DNA of 64,000 bases from Gp6-AA40 sp035492455 (GTDB taxonomy: Bacteria > Acidobacteriota > Vicinamibacteria > Vicinamibacterales > UBA2999). The position numbers were made by a program, and so were the translations under genes. The stretch lies in contig DATJJE010000041.1 of NCBI GenBank assembly GCA_035492455.1, positions 1 to 64,000 of the forward strand. Direction: 5' to 3'. The notes under the pieces were generated by a model. It saw nothing but the letters and a program-made list of their open reading frames with translations. It made no database searches and was not told where the DNA came from. Shown here in pieces: positions 28,057 through 37,620 of this stretch; position 1 is the first letter of the stretch; each line of letters starts with the position of its first letter.

Positions 28057-30461
28057 CGACACGGCACCGCGTCACCTTTGTGCAGACGCATCCGGTGCAG
28101 TACATGGCGCCGTGGTTCCGCTATATCGCGACGAACTGTCGCGATATCGAGTTGACGGTTCTCTATGCATCGACGCCCACGCGCGAGCAGCAGGGGATTG
28201 GCTTTGGCGAGGCGTTCCACTGGGACGTCGGTCTGACCGAGGGGTACTCACATCGGATCCTGGCGCCGGCAGATTCGAACCGCAGCTTTGACTCCGACAG
28301 CTTCACCGGCGCCGATGTGCGCGGAGTTGAAGAGCCCTTGCTCGAGACACGGCCGGATGTAGTGGTGGTGCCTGGTTGGCATTCCGCGTTTTACTTACGG
28401 GCGATTACTGCAAGCCGGCGGCATCGGATTCCGGTGCTGTATCGGGGCGACAGCAATCTCGTGGCGGCACCGAGCGGTTTGCGCCATCTGCCGTGGAAGC
28501 TGCGGACCAGGGCTGCGCTCAAGATGTTCGACGGCTATCTGAGCGTGGGCACTCCGAGCCGCGACTACCTGCGTCGGTTCGGTGTGCCCGAGCCGCTGAT
28601 TTTCGATTCGCCTCACTGCGTTGACAACGCTTGGTTCGGGTCGGCTGCGGGCGCTGTCCGCGAACGAGGGCGCGAGGCCGCTCGCCGCGACCTGGAGGCC
28701 GGTGCGGACGACTTCGTCGTGTTGTTTGCCGGCAAGTTCACGGCGGTGAAGCGGCCTCTGGACGTAATCGAAGCCGCCGCGCGTCTCGGGTCGAATGTGG
28801 TTGTCGCGCTGGCCGGCAACGGCCCCCTTGTCGAAACCGCGCGCCGCACCGCAGCGAGGCTGAATGTTCGTGTCAGCTGGCAGGGGTTCGTCAACCAGAG
28901 CGCGATGCCGCGTTTGTTCGCCGCGGCCGATTGCGTCGCGGTTCCCAGCCGTTCCGAAACATGGGGATTGCTCGTCAACGAAGCGCTTGCTTCGGGAACG
29001 CCATGTGTTGTTTCAAATGGCGTCGGTGCGGCGCGCGACTTGATCCATGAACAATCGTCCGGGGATCTTCACGAAACAGGCGACGTCGACGAACTGGCCG
29101 CTGCGCTGACGCGTGTTCGCGACGCGCTTCGCAGAGGGACGATCACCGTCGAGACCTGTCAGCAGGCGGTTCGTGGCTTTGTCTACGAACGTGCAACGGA
29201 TGGCGTGACCCAGGCCGCTCGTCGTCTCCGCGCGCGCAAACGCACATCCGATGTGTCGTCGGCGGACCGTCCGCGGGTGATCGCGCTCTTCGGCAACATG
29301 GTTTCCGTCTTCGGTCTCGAGCGGATGTCGTTCGAAGTCCTCCGAACACTGCGCGAGAACGGCGGGGCGGTGCATTGCATCGTCAACCGGTGGCAGAGCA
29401 GCCGCATCGTGGACTTCGCCGACGACATCGATGCGAGCTGGTCCACCGGCTATTACTGGTACGAACTGCGGCGCCGTGGAACGCTAGCCCATCAGTTGCG
29501 CACCGCATGGGACGTATGCAACACGAGTTTTGGCTTGCTGCGCGACGCGCGTCGATTCCGTCCGTCGCACATCTTCATCCCTGAGTTTGGCGCGGTTCTG
29601 CGCTCGGCGCCGGCCTTGTGGATCCTGCGCCGTTGCGGTGTTCGTACCATTCTGCGTCTTGGCAACGCGCCGGAGCCAGGCACGTTCTACGCGTTTATTT
29701 GGCGGCACCTCGTCGATCCGTGCGTCGATCACTACGTGCCCAATTCCCAGTTCATTCAACATGAGCTGCTGCGCCATCGCATCAATCCTCGAAAGTCACG
29801 AGTTATCTACAACACGGTTCCGCATCGACCCGACCAATGGCAACAACCATCGCCGATACCTGGTCGTGTCATTTTTGTCGGTCAAGTCATTCCGCAGAAG
29901 GGACTCGATCTGCTTCTCGAGGCAGTTGCGCAGCTTCGCAGCCAAGGCATCGACGTCACTCTCGACGTTGTCGGCGACATCGATGGCTACGAAGATCCTG
30001 CCTATGTTGGCTACCGCGCTGGTGTGAGGAAACGCGCGGCAGCGCCTGACCTTTCCGCAGCCGTTCGACTACTCGGCGTCAGGGAAGATGTTCCTCTGCT
30101 CATGTCTCACGCGTCGATTCATTGCCTGCCCTCGCGGCCTGAGCAGAAGGAAGGGTTCACCGTCACGACGCTCGAGGCAAAGCGGGCAGGCCTTCCTTCG
30201 GTGGTGACGCGCAGTGGAGCGTTGCCCGAAATGGTGCGCCACGGAGTCGATGGTTGGCTGTGCGAGTCCACGACAGTCGAGGCGATCGCTGAAGGGTTGG
30301 AACACTTCCTCGCCGATCCCGAGCGGGCACGGCGAGCGGGCGAAGAAGCGCGATCATCGCAGCTCGCATTCGGACGCGTCCGGTTCCGATCTGAATGGGC
30401 CGAGCTGTTTTCACTTCCTGCTAATCTGCGCGGTTCGACCGTGCACACGCAGCCTTCCTGA
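28053..30461 (+). CDS. Double-domain glycosyltransferase (two GT4 modules)
   Basis: 802 residues from GTG at 28053 (GTGA overlap). Two complete GT-B units in one chain. Unit one spans ~1-385 (donor motif FVVLFAGKFTAVKRPLDV, SRSETWGLLVNEALASGTPCV). Unit two spans ~400-800 (GRVIFVGQVIPQKGLDLL, SRPEQKEGFTVTTLEAKRAGLPSV). A basic linker (RARKRTSD) joins them. No stop or frameshift separates the units, so this looks like a genuine fusion that could add two sugars in sequence. Confidence 0.85.
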   Translation: MTTRHRVTFVQTHPVQYMAPWFRYIATNCRDIELTVLYASTPTREQQGIGFGEAFHWDVGLTEGYSHRILAPADSNRSFDSDSFTGADVRGVEEPLLETRPDVVVVPGWHSAFYLRAITASRRHRIPVLYRGDSNLVAAPSGLRHLPWKLRTRAALKMFDGYLSVGTPSRDYLRRFGVPEPLIFDSPHCVDNAWFGSAAGAVRERGREAARRDLEAGADDFVVLFAGKFTAVKRPLDVIEAAARLGSNVVVALAGNGPLVETARRTAARLNVRVSWQGFVNQSAMPRLFAAADCVAVPSRSETWGLLVNEALASGTPCVVSNGVGAARDLIHEQSSGDLHETGDVDELAAALTRVRDALRRGTITVETCQQAVRGFVYERATDGVTQAARRLRARKRTSDVSSADRPRVIALFGNMVSVFGLERMSFEVLRTLRENGGAVHCIVNRWQSSRIVDFADDIDASWSTGYYWYELRRRGTLAHQLRTAWDVCNTSFGLLRDARRFRPSHIFIPEFGAVLRSAPALWILRRCGVRTILRLGNAPEPGTFYAFIWRHLVDPCVDHYVPNSQFIQHELLRHRINPRKSRVIYNTVPHRPDQWQQPSPIPGRVIFVGQVIPQKGLDLLLEAVAQLRSQGIDVTLDVVGDIDGYEDPAYVGYRAGVRKRAAAPDLSAAVRLLGVREDVPLLMSHASIHCLPSRPEQKEGFTVTTLEAKRAGLPSVVTRSGALPEMVRHGVDGWLCESTTVEAIAEGLEHFLADPERARRAGEEARSSQLAFGRVRFRSEWAELFSLPANLRGSTVHTQPS

Positions 30462-32272
30462 TGCTGTTTGGCTGGCTGACGTCCGACGCCGGTGACGCGG
30501 GTCCCGTGATCTCCTCGATGTCCGCGGCACTGCGGAGCAGCGACGGGGAATGCCTGAAGCTCTGGCCGATGGGTGTGTTCGGCATCGGCGTTTTGGAGCG
30601 GCCGTTTACCGACGAGAAGTCCCTTCCCGAACCTGTGTCGCGGCCCGACGGCTACATGTTGTGGATGACGGGCGAGGCCTTCGAGTGGCCGTCGAGCGAA
30701 TTGCGAAGTGCCGCCGAGAGTCGCACCGCAACGTTTCGTTCGCGGCTGCTCGACGCGCTTGTCGAGCGAGGGGGCGCCGCGATTGCCGATCTCGACGGCG
30801 AGTACCAGATCGCGCTTTGGAACCGGTGCACGAGGACGTTGCAGTTGTTCAACGATCGTTTCGGCGCGCTGCCGTTGTATGTCGCATCGTCTCCGGAGGG
30901 GTGTGCATTTGGTGGCGGCGTCCGCGGAGTCTTGATGGCTCCTGGCGTATCGACGGAGCCGGATGTGGAGGCTATCCGAGAAGCGGTCAGCTTCGGTGGC
31001 TATCGACTCGGCGGACGTACGAATGTTCGCGACGTCCGCATGGTGCCGTCCGCATCGGTCGTCACGGTCTCACCAGAGCGGACATCGACCGTTCGTTATT
31101 GGACATGGTCGCAGTTGCCCGACAGCAACGCGACCGACGAGCGCGCGGTGATCGCGGAGGCTCAGGAGCTCTGGCGCGATGCGATCGCGAGGAGGATCGC
31201 TGGATCTCACCGCCCGGGGCTGATGCTCAGCGGCGGCCTCGATAGCCGCGCCATTCTCGCCGAGGCAACACGCCAACGGCAGGGGGTGCGAGCCGTTACC
31301 TACGGTGTGCCGAGCTCGGACGACGTGAAGATTGCCCGTCGTGCAGCTGGCGTTGCCGGCGCTGATTGGCGGTTGTTCCCTCTCTACGCCACCGGATGGC
31401 TCGAGCGCCGTGCCAGCCGAATCTCCGAGACGGATGGCTTGATAGATCTCGTCGATCTGATGCACACCGAGCCGTTTGAAACGATCGACGGTGCGTTCGA
31501 TCTGTACTTGAGCGGATACATCGGCGACGTTGTCGCCGGGTCCACGTGGTTTTTCGAAGAGTCGCCGCGCGATCTGCTTTCAAAGCTGCCGTACTACGGC
31601 GGCGCCCTCGGTGTTCCATATGAAAAGGCACTCGAGCTCGCAGAGGAAATGATTCGATCGACGCCGGGGGCACCGCGATTCGCGATCTACGAGCACAAAG
31701 CGTCGCAATCAATCAACCGCATCACCGCTGCCGCCCGGCCGCACGTCGTCGTTCGGCGGCCGTTTGTCGCGTATCGGTTCTTCGAGCTTTGTCAGCGTTT
31801 GCCGAAAGCCTGGCGAACGGGACATCAGTGGCGCGAGCGGTGGCTCGTATCGGCGTATCCGCAGTTGTTCACATCGATTCCGAACCAGCAAACCGGCGTT
31901 CCGCCACAGTCATCGCGGATCCGTCGTGATATCACCCGTGCCGTCCGGCATGCGTCGCGTCGGATCGCCCGGCGAGCAGCGGCAGCGGGCCTTCCCATCA
32001 CCGTCCCCGAGCGCTCTTACCATCCCGATGAAGGATTCTGGTCGCAACCTTCCGAACGCTCACAGATCGAATCCACCATCCTGCGATCTGGCTCGATCAG
32101 CTGCGAACTATTCGGACGAGCGCGTGTTGCGCAGACCGTCCGCGACTTTTTCGAACGTGCGGCGAGCCCTGTTCAGGTGATCGGCGCGCTGTACGTGTTT
32201 GAACGTTACCACCAGGATCTGGCGCATTCACTGGCCAGCGCACGCAGTGAGGTAACCGAATTCGCATGTTGA
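30461..32272 (+). CDS. Asparagine-synthetase-like protein lacking Cys2
   Basis: 603 residues; the start shares one base with the previous stop. The C-terminal ATP-pyrophosphatase domain has the PP-loop LMLSGGLDSRAILA (~residue 258). The N-terminal domain keeps the glutaminase-like fold segments (IADLDGEYQIALWNRCTRTLQLFNDRFGALPLYV), but residue 2 is Leu, so it cannot hydrolyse glutamine by the usual route. It may use free ammonia or another amine to form an amide on a sugar acid, or act as a ligase as lasso cyclases do. Transcribed with polysaccharide genes. Confidence 0.82.
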   Translation: MLFGWLTSDAGDAGPVISSMSAALRSSDGECLKLWPMGVFGIGVLERPFTDEKSLPEPVSRPDGYMLWMTGEAFEWPSSELRSAAESRTATFRSRLLDALVERGGAAIADLDGEYQIALWNRCTRTLQLFNDRFGALPLYVASSPEGCAFGGGVRGVLMAPGVSTEPDVEAIREAVSFGGYRLGGRTNVRDVRMVPSASVVTVSPERTSTVRYWTWSQLPDSNATDERAVIAEAQELWRDAIARRIAGSHRPGLMLSGGLDSRAILAEATRQRQGVRAVTYGVPSSDDVKIARRAAGVAGADWRLFPLYATGWLERRASRISETDGLIDLVDLMHTEPFETIDGAFDLYLSGYIGDVVAGSTWFFEESPRDLLSKLPYYGGALGVPYEKALELAEEMIRSTPGAPRFAIYEHKASQSINRITAAARPHVVVRRPFVAYRFFELCQRLPKAWRTGHQWRERWLVSAYPQLFTSIPNQQTGVPPQSSRIRRDITRAVRHASRRIARRAAAAGLPITVPERSYHPDEGFWSQPSERSQIESTILRSGSISCELFGRARVAQTVRDFFERAASPVQVIGALYVFERYHQDLAHSLASARSEVTEFAC

Positions 32273-33681
32273 TCCGGGGTTTCCTCGTTCTGTTCGCCGT
32301 CTATTACACCGGCTACTGGATTGCGGGCCTTGCCGTGGCAGTCATCCTGCTGGTGTGGGCGCTTCTCGGACGCAGCGAAGGTCCGCCGGTGCTCGCCATC
32401 GCGCTCACGTATCAGTGGATGCAGGTGACGATCGGCATCTTTTACTCATCGGCGACTGGCGTTGAACTGGAGGCGTTCTACGCTACTGACTGGCAGCGGA
32501 TGGTGCTCGTCGGTCTTGGCTGGATCACGTTGCTGGCCGTATCGATTTTCTATGGGATGGTGTTGACCCGGCGCCGGGTGACGCCGTCGCAGGACGCCCC
32601 GGCCAACGCGGTGAACAACAAGATCCTGTACGTCGCCTACGCGGCCTCGTTGTTCATGACCGGCATCATCCAGGAAATCGCCTGGAACTATTCCGCGTTT
32701 ACCCAGGCGATCCTTGCCATCACCTACGTGCACCTTGGACTGCTGTTCGTGATGACCCGCCGCTTTACCCACCCCGTTTTTCAATGGCAGAAACTGGCCG
32801 CCCTGATGGCGCTCGAAGTAGCCATCGGATTTACGGGCTACTTCGCAGGCTTCCGCGAGCCGCTCATCATGGGCGCCATCGCGGTGTTCGAGGTATTCAA
32901 CCGGCGCGATGTGCGCCACTGGGCATTTGCGGCCGCGCTGGCGGCAATTCTCGGAATCTCGAGTCTCGTCTGGATTTCGGTGCGCGACCAGATGCGGCAG
33001 GATATCGACGAAGACCTCGTCTCAACCTCTCGGGTCGAACGGTTTGACCGCGTGCGTTCCCTCTCGTCGGGCCTGCTCACGCGCGATGTCTCCGATTACA
33101 TGGACGCCACCAACATCCTTGTGGATCGGCTCTGGGCCATCAAATATCCGGCGATGGCGATGGACCGCGTCCCGGCGGTCATTCCGTACACACGCGGCCA
33201 GATCACTCAAGACGCGCTGACGCACATCGTGACGCCGCGGTTCCTATTTCCGGAGAAGCCGGAGCTGGTGTCCGACAGCGAGCTCGTACGGAAGTATGCG
33301 GGCGCGAACGTTGCGGGCTCTGAATCGAATACCAGTATCGCGTTCGGGTATGTCGCGGAATCGTACGTTGACTACGGACTGCCCTTGATGTTCGTGCCCG
33401 TGGTGATCTTCGGGCTTCTCGTCGGAATCACTTATCAGCTGTGGATAAGCATCATTCAGCATCGCGATCTCGCAGTCGCACTCACCACCGTCATCTACTG
33501 GCTTGCCCTGTATCTGTTTGAGCGCTCGTGGGCGAAGATGCTCGGACTGACCATTACGTTGATGGTGTATCTCGGTGGACTCGTCTACCTGCTCGATCAG
33601 TGGCTGCTGATGCGTCGTTGGAAGATGATGAGCACTGGCGAGATGGATTACGTGATCGATGCCTCTACTTCCTCGAGCTGA
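32266..33681 (+). CDS. O-antigen/exopolysaccharide polymerase-like membrane protein (Wzy-like)
   Basis: 471 residues with roughly 10-11 hydrophobic helices and a large loop (~250-360) that contains basic residues and VIPYTRGQ near the middle, as in Wzy-type polymerases. No strict sequence motif defines the family, so the call rests on topology and context. It overlaps the previous gene by seven bases and is followed without a gap by a TTG-start gene. Confidence 0.7.
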   Translation: MLIRGFLVLFAVYYTGYWIAGLAVAVILLVWALLGRSEGPPVLAIALTYQWMQVTIGIFYSSATGVELEAFYATDWQRMVLVGLGWITLLAVSIFYGMVLTRRRVTPSQDAPANAVNNKILYVAYAASLFMTGIIQEIAWNYSAFTQAILAITYVHLGLLFVMTRRFTHPVFQWQKLAALMALEVAIGFTGYFAGFREPLIMGAIAVFEVFNRRDVRHWAFAAALAAILGISSLVWISVRDQMRQDIDEDLVSTSRVERFDRVRSLSSGLLTRDVSDYMDATNILVDRLWAIKYPAMAMDRVPAVIPYTRGQITQDALTHIVTPRFLFPEKPELVSDSELVRKYAGANVAGSESNTSIAFGYVAESYVDYGLPLMFVPVVIFGLLVGITYQLWISIIQHRDLAVALTTVIYWLALYLFERSWAKMLGLTITLMVYLGGLVYLLDQWLLMRRWKMMSTGEMDYVIDASTSSS

Positions 33682-34809
33682 TTGACTCTACGCGTTGTTC
33701 ACGTTTGCGCGTACTTCGCGCCCGCGTTCGTCTACGGAGGACCGCCGCGGAGCATCGTTGGTCTCAGCCGCGCACAACAGGACGCGGGCATCGATGTGTG
33801 CGTCGTGACGACCACTGCGAACGGCGACGCTGAACTGGATGACGCGATCGTGGCTCGCGGCCAGTATGATGGAATTCCGGTCCGCTACTGCGAACGAGCA
33901 TGGCCGCGCTCAATCTTCTACGCGCCTTCACTTCGGAACGTTCTGGCATCGGAGCTTGCCAACGCTGACGTCCTTCACATTCACGGTCTTTGGAACGCAA
34001 CGGTCTGGACTGCGGCTGCCGCGGCGGCGGTCGCCCGAAAACCATACGTCCTGTCCCCTCGAGGGATGCTTACTGCTGCGGCGCGCGCACACCATCCGCT
34101 GCGCAAGAAGTTGGTGTACCCCTTCGCGGACGCCCGCGTCATTCGCGGCGCCGCTTGTCTGCACGCGACATCTCGTGACGAGTTCGAGGAGCTGAATCGC
34201 ATCACGGCCGCAGGTCGCAGTGTCTACGTTCCCAACGGCGTTGACCTGCCGCCCGCAACGAATGGCTGCCGCGCGCCGATTGTCCTGTTCCTCGGACGCA
34301 TTCATCCAATCAAGCGGCTTGACCTACTCGCGGCGGCCTTCGAGCAGGTGCTTGCGAATCATCCCCGCGCGCAGCTCGTAATCGCAGGACCCGACGAGGG
34401 AGGACATCGCGCAACGGTCGCACCCCTCTTTGCGCCATTCGGCGATTCGGTGAGGTGGGTTGGCGGCGTCGACGACGAAAGGAAGAACCAGCTCTTGGGC
34501 GCCGCGTCGGTTCTCGTCATGTGCTCGAATTCCGAGAGCTTCGGCATGAGTGCCGCTGAAGCAATGGCCGCAGGTACGCCAGTCGTGGTGACGCGAACCT
34601 GCCCGTGGCCTGATGTCGACACGCATAACACCGGCTACTGGGTGGAACAGACCGCCGGCGCGATTGCGGACGCCGTCGACGGGATCCTTTCGAATCCAGC
34701 GGCGGCCCGGGAGATGGGACGACGCGGCAGAGAGCTCATCGCGGCCAATTACAGCTGGCCCCGTGCGGCTGCCGCTCTCATTCGTGAATACCACACTATT
34801 GCGCGCTGA
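33682..34809 (+). CDS. Family 4 glycosyltransferase, TTG start
   Basis: 375 residues; TTG directly follows the TGA of the polymerase gene. RVVHVCAYFAPAFVYGGPPRSIVGLSRA, the segment KPYVLSPRGMLTAAARAHHPLRKKL and the donor motif NSESFGMSAAEAMAAGTPVVVT define a capsule-type GT4. Domain order and length are normal. Confidence 0.87.
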   Translation: MTLRVVHVCAYFAPAFVYGGPPRSIVGLSRAQQDAGIDVCVVTTTANGDAELDDAIVARGQYDGIPVRYCERAWPRSIFYAPSLRNVLASELANADVLHIHGLWNATVWTAAAAAAVARKPYVLSPRGMLTAAARAHHPLRKKLVYPFADARVIRGAACLHATSRDEFEELNRITAAGRSVYVPNGVDLPPATNGCRAPIVLFLGRIHPIKRLDLLAAAFEQVLANHPRAQLVIAGPDEGGHRATVAPLFAPFGDSVRWVGGVDDERKNQLLGAASVLVMCSNSESFGMSAAEAMAAGTPVVVTRTCPWPDVDTHNTGYWVEQTAGAIADAVDGILSNPAAAREMGRRGRELIAANYSWPRAAAALIREYHTIAR

Positions 34810-35863
34810 CCGCGTCATCGTGCTGACGCCGAAAATGGGCGGCGCCGACGGCATCTCGGAGATGACGCGTCAATGGGTGCATGTCCTCCAGCCGAAAGCC
34901 GGACGCGACTTCGGCTCCTTGCACGTGTGGTCGCTCGATGATGAACGGTTGCCTGCTTCCACTCCGTCGACGACATTCCGAACCGCAAGCGGCAACCGCA
35001 GCCGATTCGTGTCGTTTGGATTCCTCGACGGTTTCGCTTCAGCACCGAACACGGTTGTCATCGCCATGCATCTGCAGCTCCTGCCCGTAGCGCTGCCGCT
35101 GGTCTGGAGAGGCGCCCGGCTGATACCCGTTCTCATGGGCATTGAGGCATGGACCCCACTGCCGTCGCTAGTGACGATGGCATTCCAGCGATCGTGGAAG
35201 GTTGCGGCCATTTCGAATCACACCGTCACGCGCTTTCGGACGGCCAATCCGTTGCTCGTCGACATACCCATAACAGTCTGTCGGCCAGGCCTGCCGCTGC
35301 TCCCGCAGCCGGCCGCAGATGCCCGCACGGACGACTTCGCGCTGATCGTCGGTCGCATGTGCTCACGTGAGCGATATAAGGGCCACGACGCGCTGATCGA
35401 TGTGTGGCCGCTCGTCCGGGAAGTCGTTCCCGGCGCCCGTCTCGTCATCGCAGGCGACGGCGACGACACAGCACGTCTACGTGGAAAGGCTGGCGCAGGG
35501 ATCGAGTTTACGGGCCGCGTGGATGAGGCGAAGCTTGCCGGCTTGTACCGCGACGCCGCCTTTTTCGTCATGCCGAGCACGGACGAGGGCTTTGGGCTGG
35601 TGTATCTCGAAGCGATGCGCGCGGCGACTCCGTGCATCGCCGCGCGCGGCGCCGCCGAAGAGATCATCACCGACGGCTGCGACGGCCTCATCGTCGATGC
35701 CGAAAATCGAGATGCCCTCGTTGCCGCGATCGTGAGGTTGTTCGTCGATCGTCAGGGCCGCCAACAAATGGGCACGGCAGCGGCGCAGCGCGTCGAACGT
35801 GAGTTCGGTGCTATCGCCGTTGAACGGCGAATCTCCACAGTCCTCGAGCTCGGAGACGCGTAG
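34784..35863 (+). CDS. Family 4 glycosyltransferase
   Basis: About 359 residues. The start is uncertain: GTG at 34784 (26-base overlap with the previous gene) or TTG at 34799 (11-base overlap). The N-terminus RVIVLTPKMGGADGISEMTRQ marks the acceptor domain. FALIVGRMCSRERYKGHDALIDVW, PGARLVIAGDGDD and PSTDEGFGLVYLEAMRAATPCIA (E-x7-E) mark the donor half. It ends in a TAGTG overlap with the carbamoyltransferase gene. Confidence 0.85.
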   Translation: MNTTLLRADRVIVLTPKMGGADGISEMTRQWVHVLQPKAGRDFGSLHVWSLDDERLPASTPSTTFRTASGNRSRFVSFGFLDGFASAPNTVVIAMHLQLLPVALPLVWRGARLIPVLMGIEAWTPLPSLVTMAFQRSWKVAAISNHTVTRFRTANPLLVDIPITVCRPGLPLLPQPAADARTDDFALIVGRMCSRERYKGHDALIDVWPLVREVVPGARLVIAGDGDDTARLRGKAGAGIEFTGRVDEAKLAGLYRDAAFFVMPSTDEGFGLVYLEAMRAATPCIAARGAAEEIITDGCDGLIVDAENRDALVAAIVRLFVDRQGRQQMGTAAAQRVEREFGAIAVERRISTVLELGDA

Positions 35864-37620
35864 TGCTCATTCTGGGAATCAACGCGTATCACGGCGATGT
35901 CGCGGCTGCCATCCTGCGCGATGGTGACCTCATTGCCGCGGTGGAGGAGGAACGCTTCCGCCGCATCAAGCATTACGCTGGATTCCCCCGCGACGCGATT
36001 CGATCATGCCTCGAGATTGCAGGCGCCGAGGCTGGCGATATCGATGCGTTTGCCGTGTCGCGTGACCCGAAAGCGCACTTGTGGCGTAAGGGGCTGTTCG
36101 CGATAAAAAACCGACCCGGCATGGCGCTCATCCGCGATCGGGCGGTCAACGCACTGTCGGTTCGGAACCTTGCGCAGGCGTGTGCGCAGTCCCTGGGCTT
36201 GGACGAGACCGAGGTTGCCGCGCGGATGCATTACGTCGAGCATCATGCCGCGCATCTGGCGAGCAGTTTCTTCGCGAGTCCGTTTGATGACGCTGCGCTT
36301 TGCGCTATCGACGGCTTCGGCGATTTCGTCAGCACGTCGACGGGGATCGGTCGAGGACTATGCCTCGCCATCGAGAACCGCGTTTTCTTTCCCCATTCTC
36401 TCGGCGTTCTGTACCTGGCGCTGACACAGTTCCTCGGCTTTCCGAAGTACGGCGACGAATTCAAAGTGATGGGCCTTGCGCCGTACGGTGAACCGTCTTT
36501 CGTCGAAAAGATTCGGCAACTGGTTCATGTCGGCGGCGACGGCGAGCTGTCCCTCGATCTGTCGTACTTCAACCACTGGTCGGGGGGCATGACGATGACG
36601 TGGGAAGACGGCGAGCCGGAGATCGGCCGCGTGTTCACGCCGAAGCTTGAGAAGTTGCTCGGTCCGGCGCGGCAGCCGCAGCACCCACTCGATTCGCGGC
36701 ATGAGGCGATCGCCGCGTCGCTCCAGCGCGTCTACGAGGAATCCGCATTCACAGTCCTGCGTGCACTGCACGCCCGCGTTCGCAACCCGAGACTGTGTCT
36801 GGCCGGTGGATGCGCGATGAACAGCGTGGCAAACGGCAAGATCCGTTCGGAGACGCCGTTCACTGATGTCTACATCCAGCCCGCCGCTGGTGATAACGGC
36901 ACTGCGTTGGGCGCGGCGCTTCATGTGTGGCATCGTGCCGGCGGCTCGCGCCGATTCGAGATGCGCCATGGATACTGGGGTCCGCAATTTGACAACGAGG
37001 CCATCGCAGCAGCAATCGACGCGCGCAACGCCGAGGTGGCGCGGTGTTGCAATCGGTCACGAATTTCTAGCGAGCAGCACCTGTGTGATTGGACTGCCTC
37101 GCGCATCGCCGACGGCCTGGTCGTCGGATGGTTTCAGGGACGAATGGAGTGGGGCGCCCGTGCGCTCGGCAACCGCAGCATTGTCGCCGACCCGCGCCGG
37201 CGAGACATGCGCGACATCATCAACGTCCGCATCAAATTCCGTGAGAAGTTCCGTCCGTTTGCGCCTTCGGTCGCAATCGAAGCGCTCGACGACTTCTTCG
37301 TCGGTGCCGTGGCGGACCCGTTCATGATTCAGGTCTATCCCGTCCGGCCCGACAAACGTGACGTGATTCCGGCGGTCACACACGTCGATGGCTCCGGACG
37401 TTTGCAGACCGTCAGCCGCGAAAGCAATCCCCGCTACTGGGCATTGATTCAGGCGTTCGGCAAACTGACGGGCGTACCCATTCTGTTGAACACGTCGTTC
37501 AACGAGAATGAGCCGATCGTGCTCACACCTGGCGAAGCCCTCGATTGCTTCCTTCGTACGGACATGGACGTGCTCGTCATGGGCTCGCATGTGCTCGAGA
37601 AAACCGGAAGGTCCGCCTGA
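35863..37620 (+). CDS. Carbamoyltransferase, NodU/CmcH family
   Basis: 585 residues from GTG at 35863, one base inside the previous stop. The N-terminal ASKHA-like domain starts LILGINAYHGDVAAAIL with VEEERFRRIKHYAGFP, carries metal-ligand histidines in YVEHHAAHLASSF, and has the LAGGCAMNSVANGKI phosphate loop. The C-terminal domain has GRMEWGARALGNRSI, NVRIKFREKFRPFAPSV and LLNTSFNENEPIV. These enzymes move a carbamoyl group from carbamoyl phosphate to a sugar hydroxyl via carbamoyl-AMP. The polysaccharide is therefore probably carbamoylated. Confidence 0.93.
   Translation: MLILGINAYHGDVAAAILRDGDLIAAVEEERFRRIKHYAGFPRDAIRSCLEIAGAEAGDIDAFAVSRDPKAHLWRKGLFAIKNRPGMALIRDRAVNALSVRNLAQACAQSLGLDETEVAARMHYVEHHAAHLASSFFASPFDDAALCAIDGFGDFVSTSTGIGRGLCLAIENRVFFPHSLGVLYLALTQFLGFPKYGDEFKVMGLAPYGEPSFVEKIRQLVHVGGDGELSLDLSYFNHWSGGMTMTWEDGEPEIGRVFTPKLEKLLGPARQPQHPLDSRHEAIAASLQRVYEESAFTVLRALHARVRNPRLCLAGGCAMNSVANGKIRSETPFTDVYIQPAAGDNGTALGAALHVWHRAGGSRRFEMRHGYWGPQFDNEAIAAAIDARNAEVARCCNRSRISSEQHLCDWTASRIADGLVVGWFQGRMEWGARALGNRSIVADPRRRDMRDIINVRIKFREKFRPFAPSVAIEALDDFFVGAVADPFMIQVYPVRPDKRDVIPAVTHVDGSGRLQTVSRESNPRYWALIQAFGKLTGVPILLNTSFNENEPIVLTPGEALDCFLRTDMDVLVMGSHVLEKTGRSA

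Noticed and set aside
26830..28062. 410-residue frame opposite the GT4 gene
   Set aside because: Reverse-complement shadow; the plus-strand frame has glycosyltransferase motifs and fits the coupled operon.
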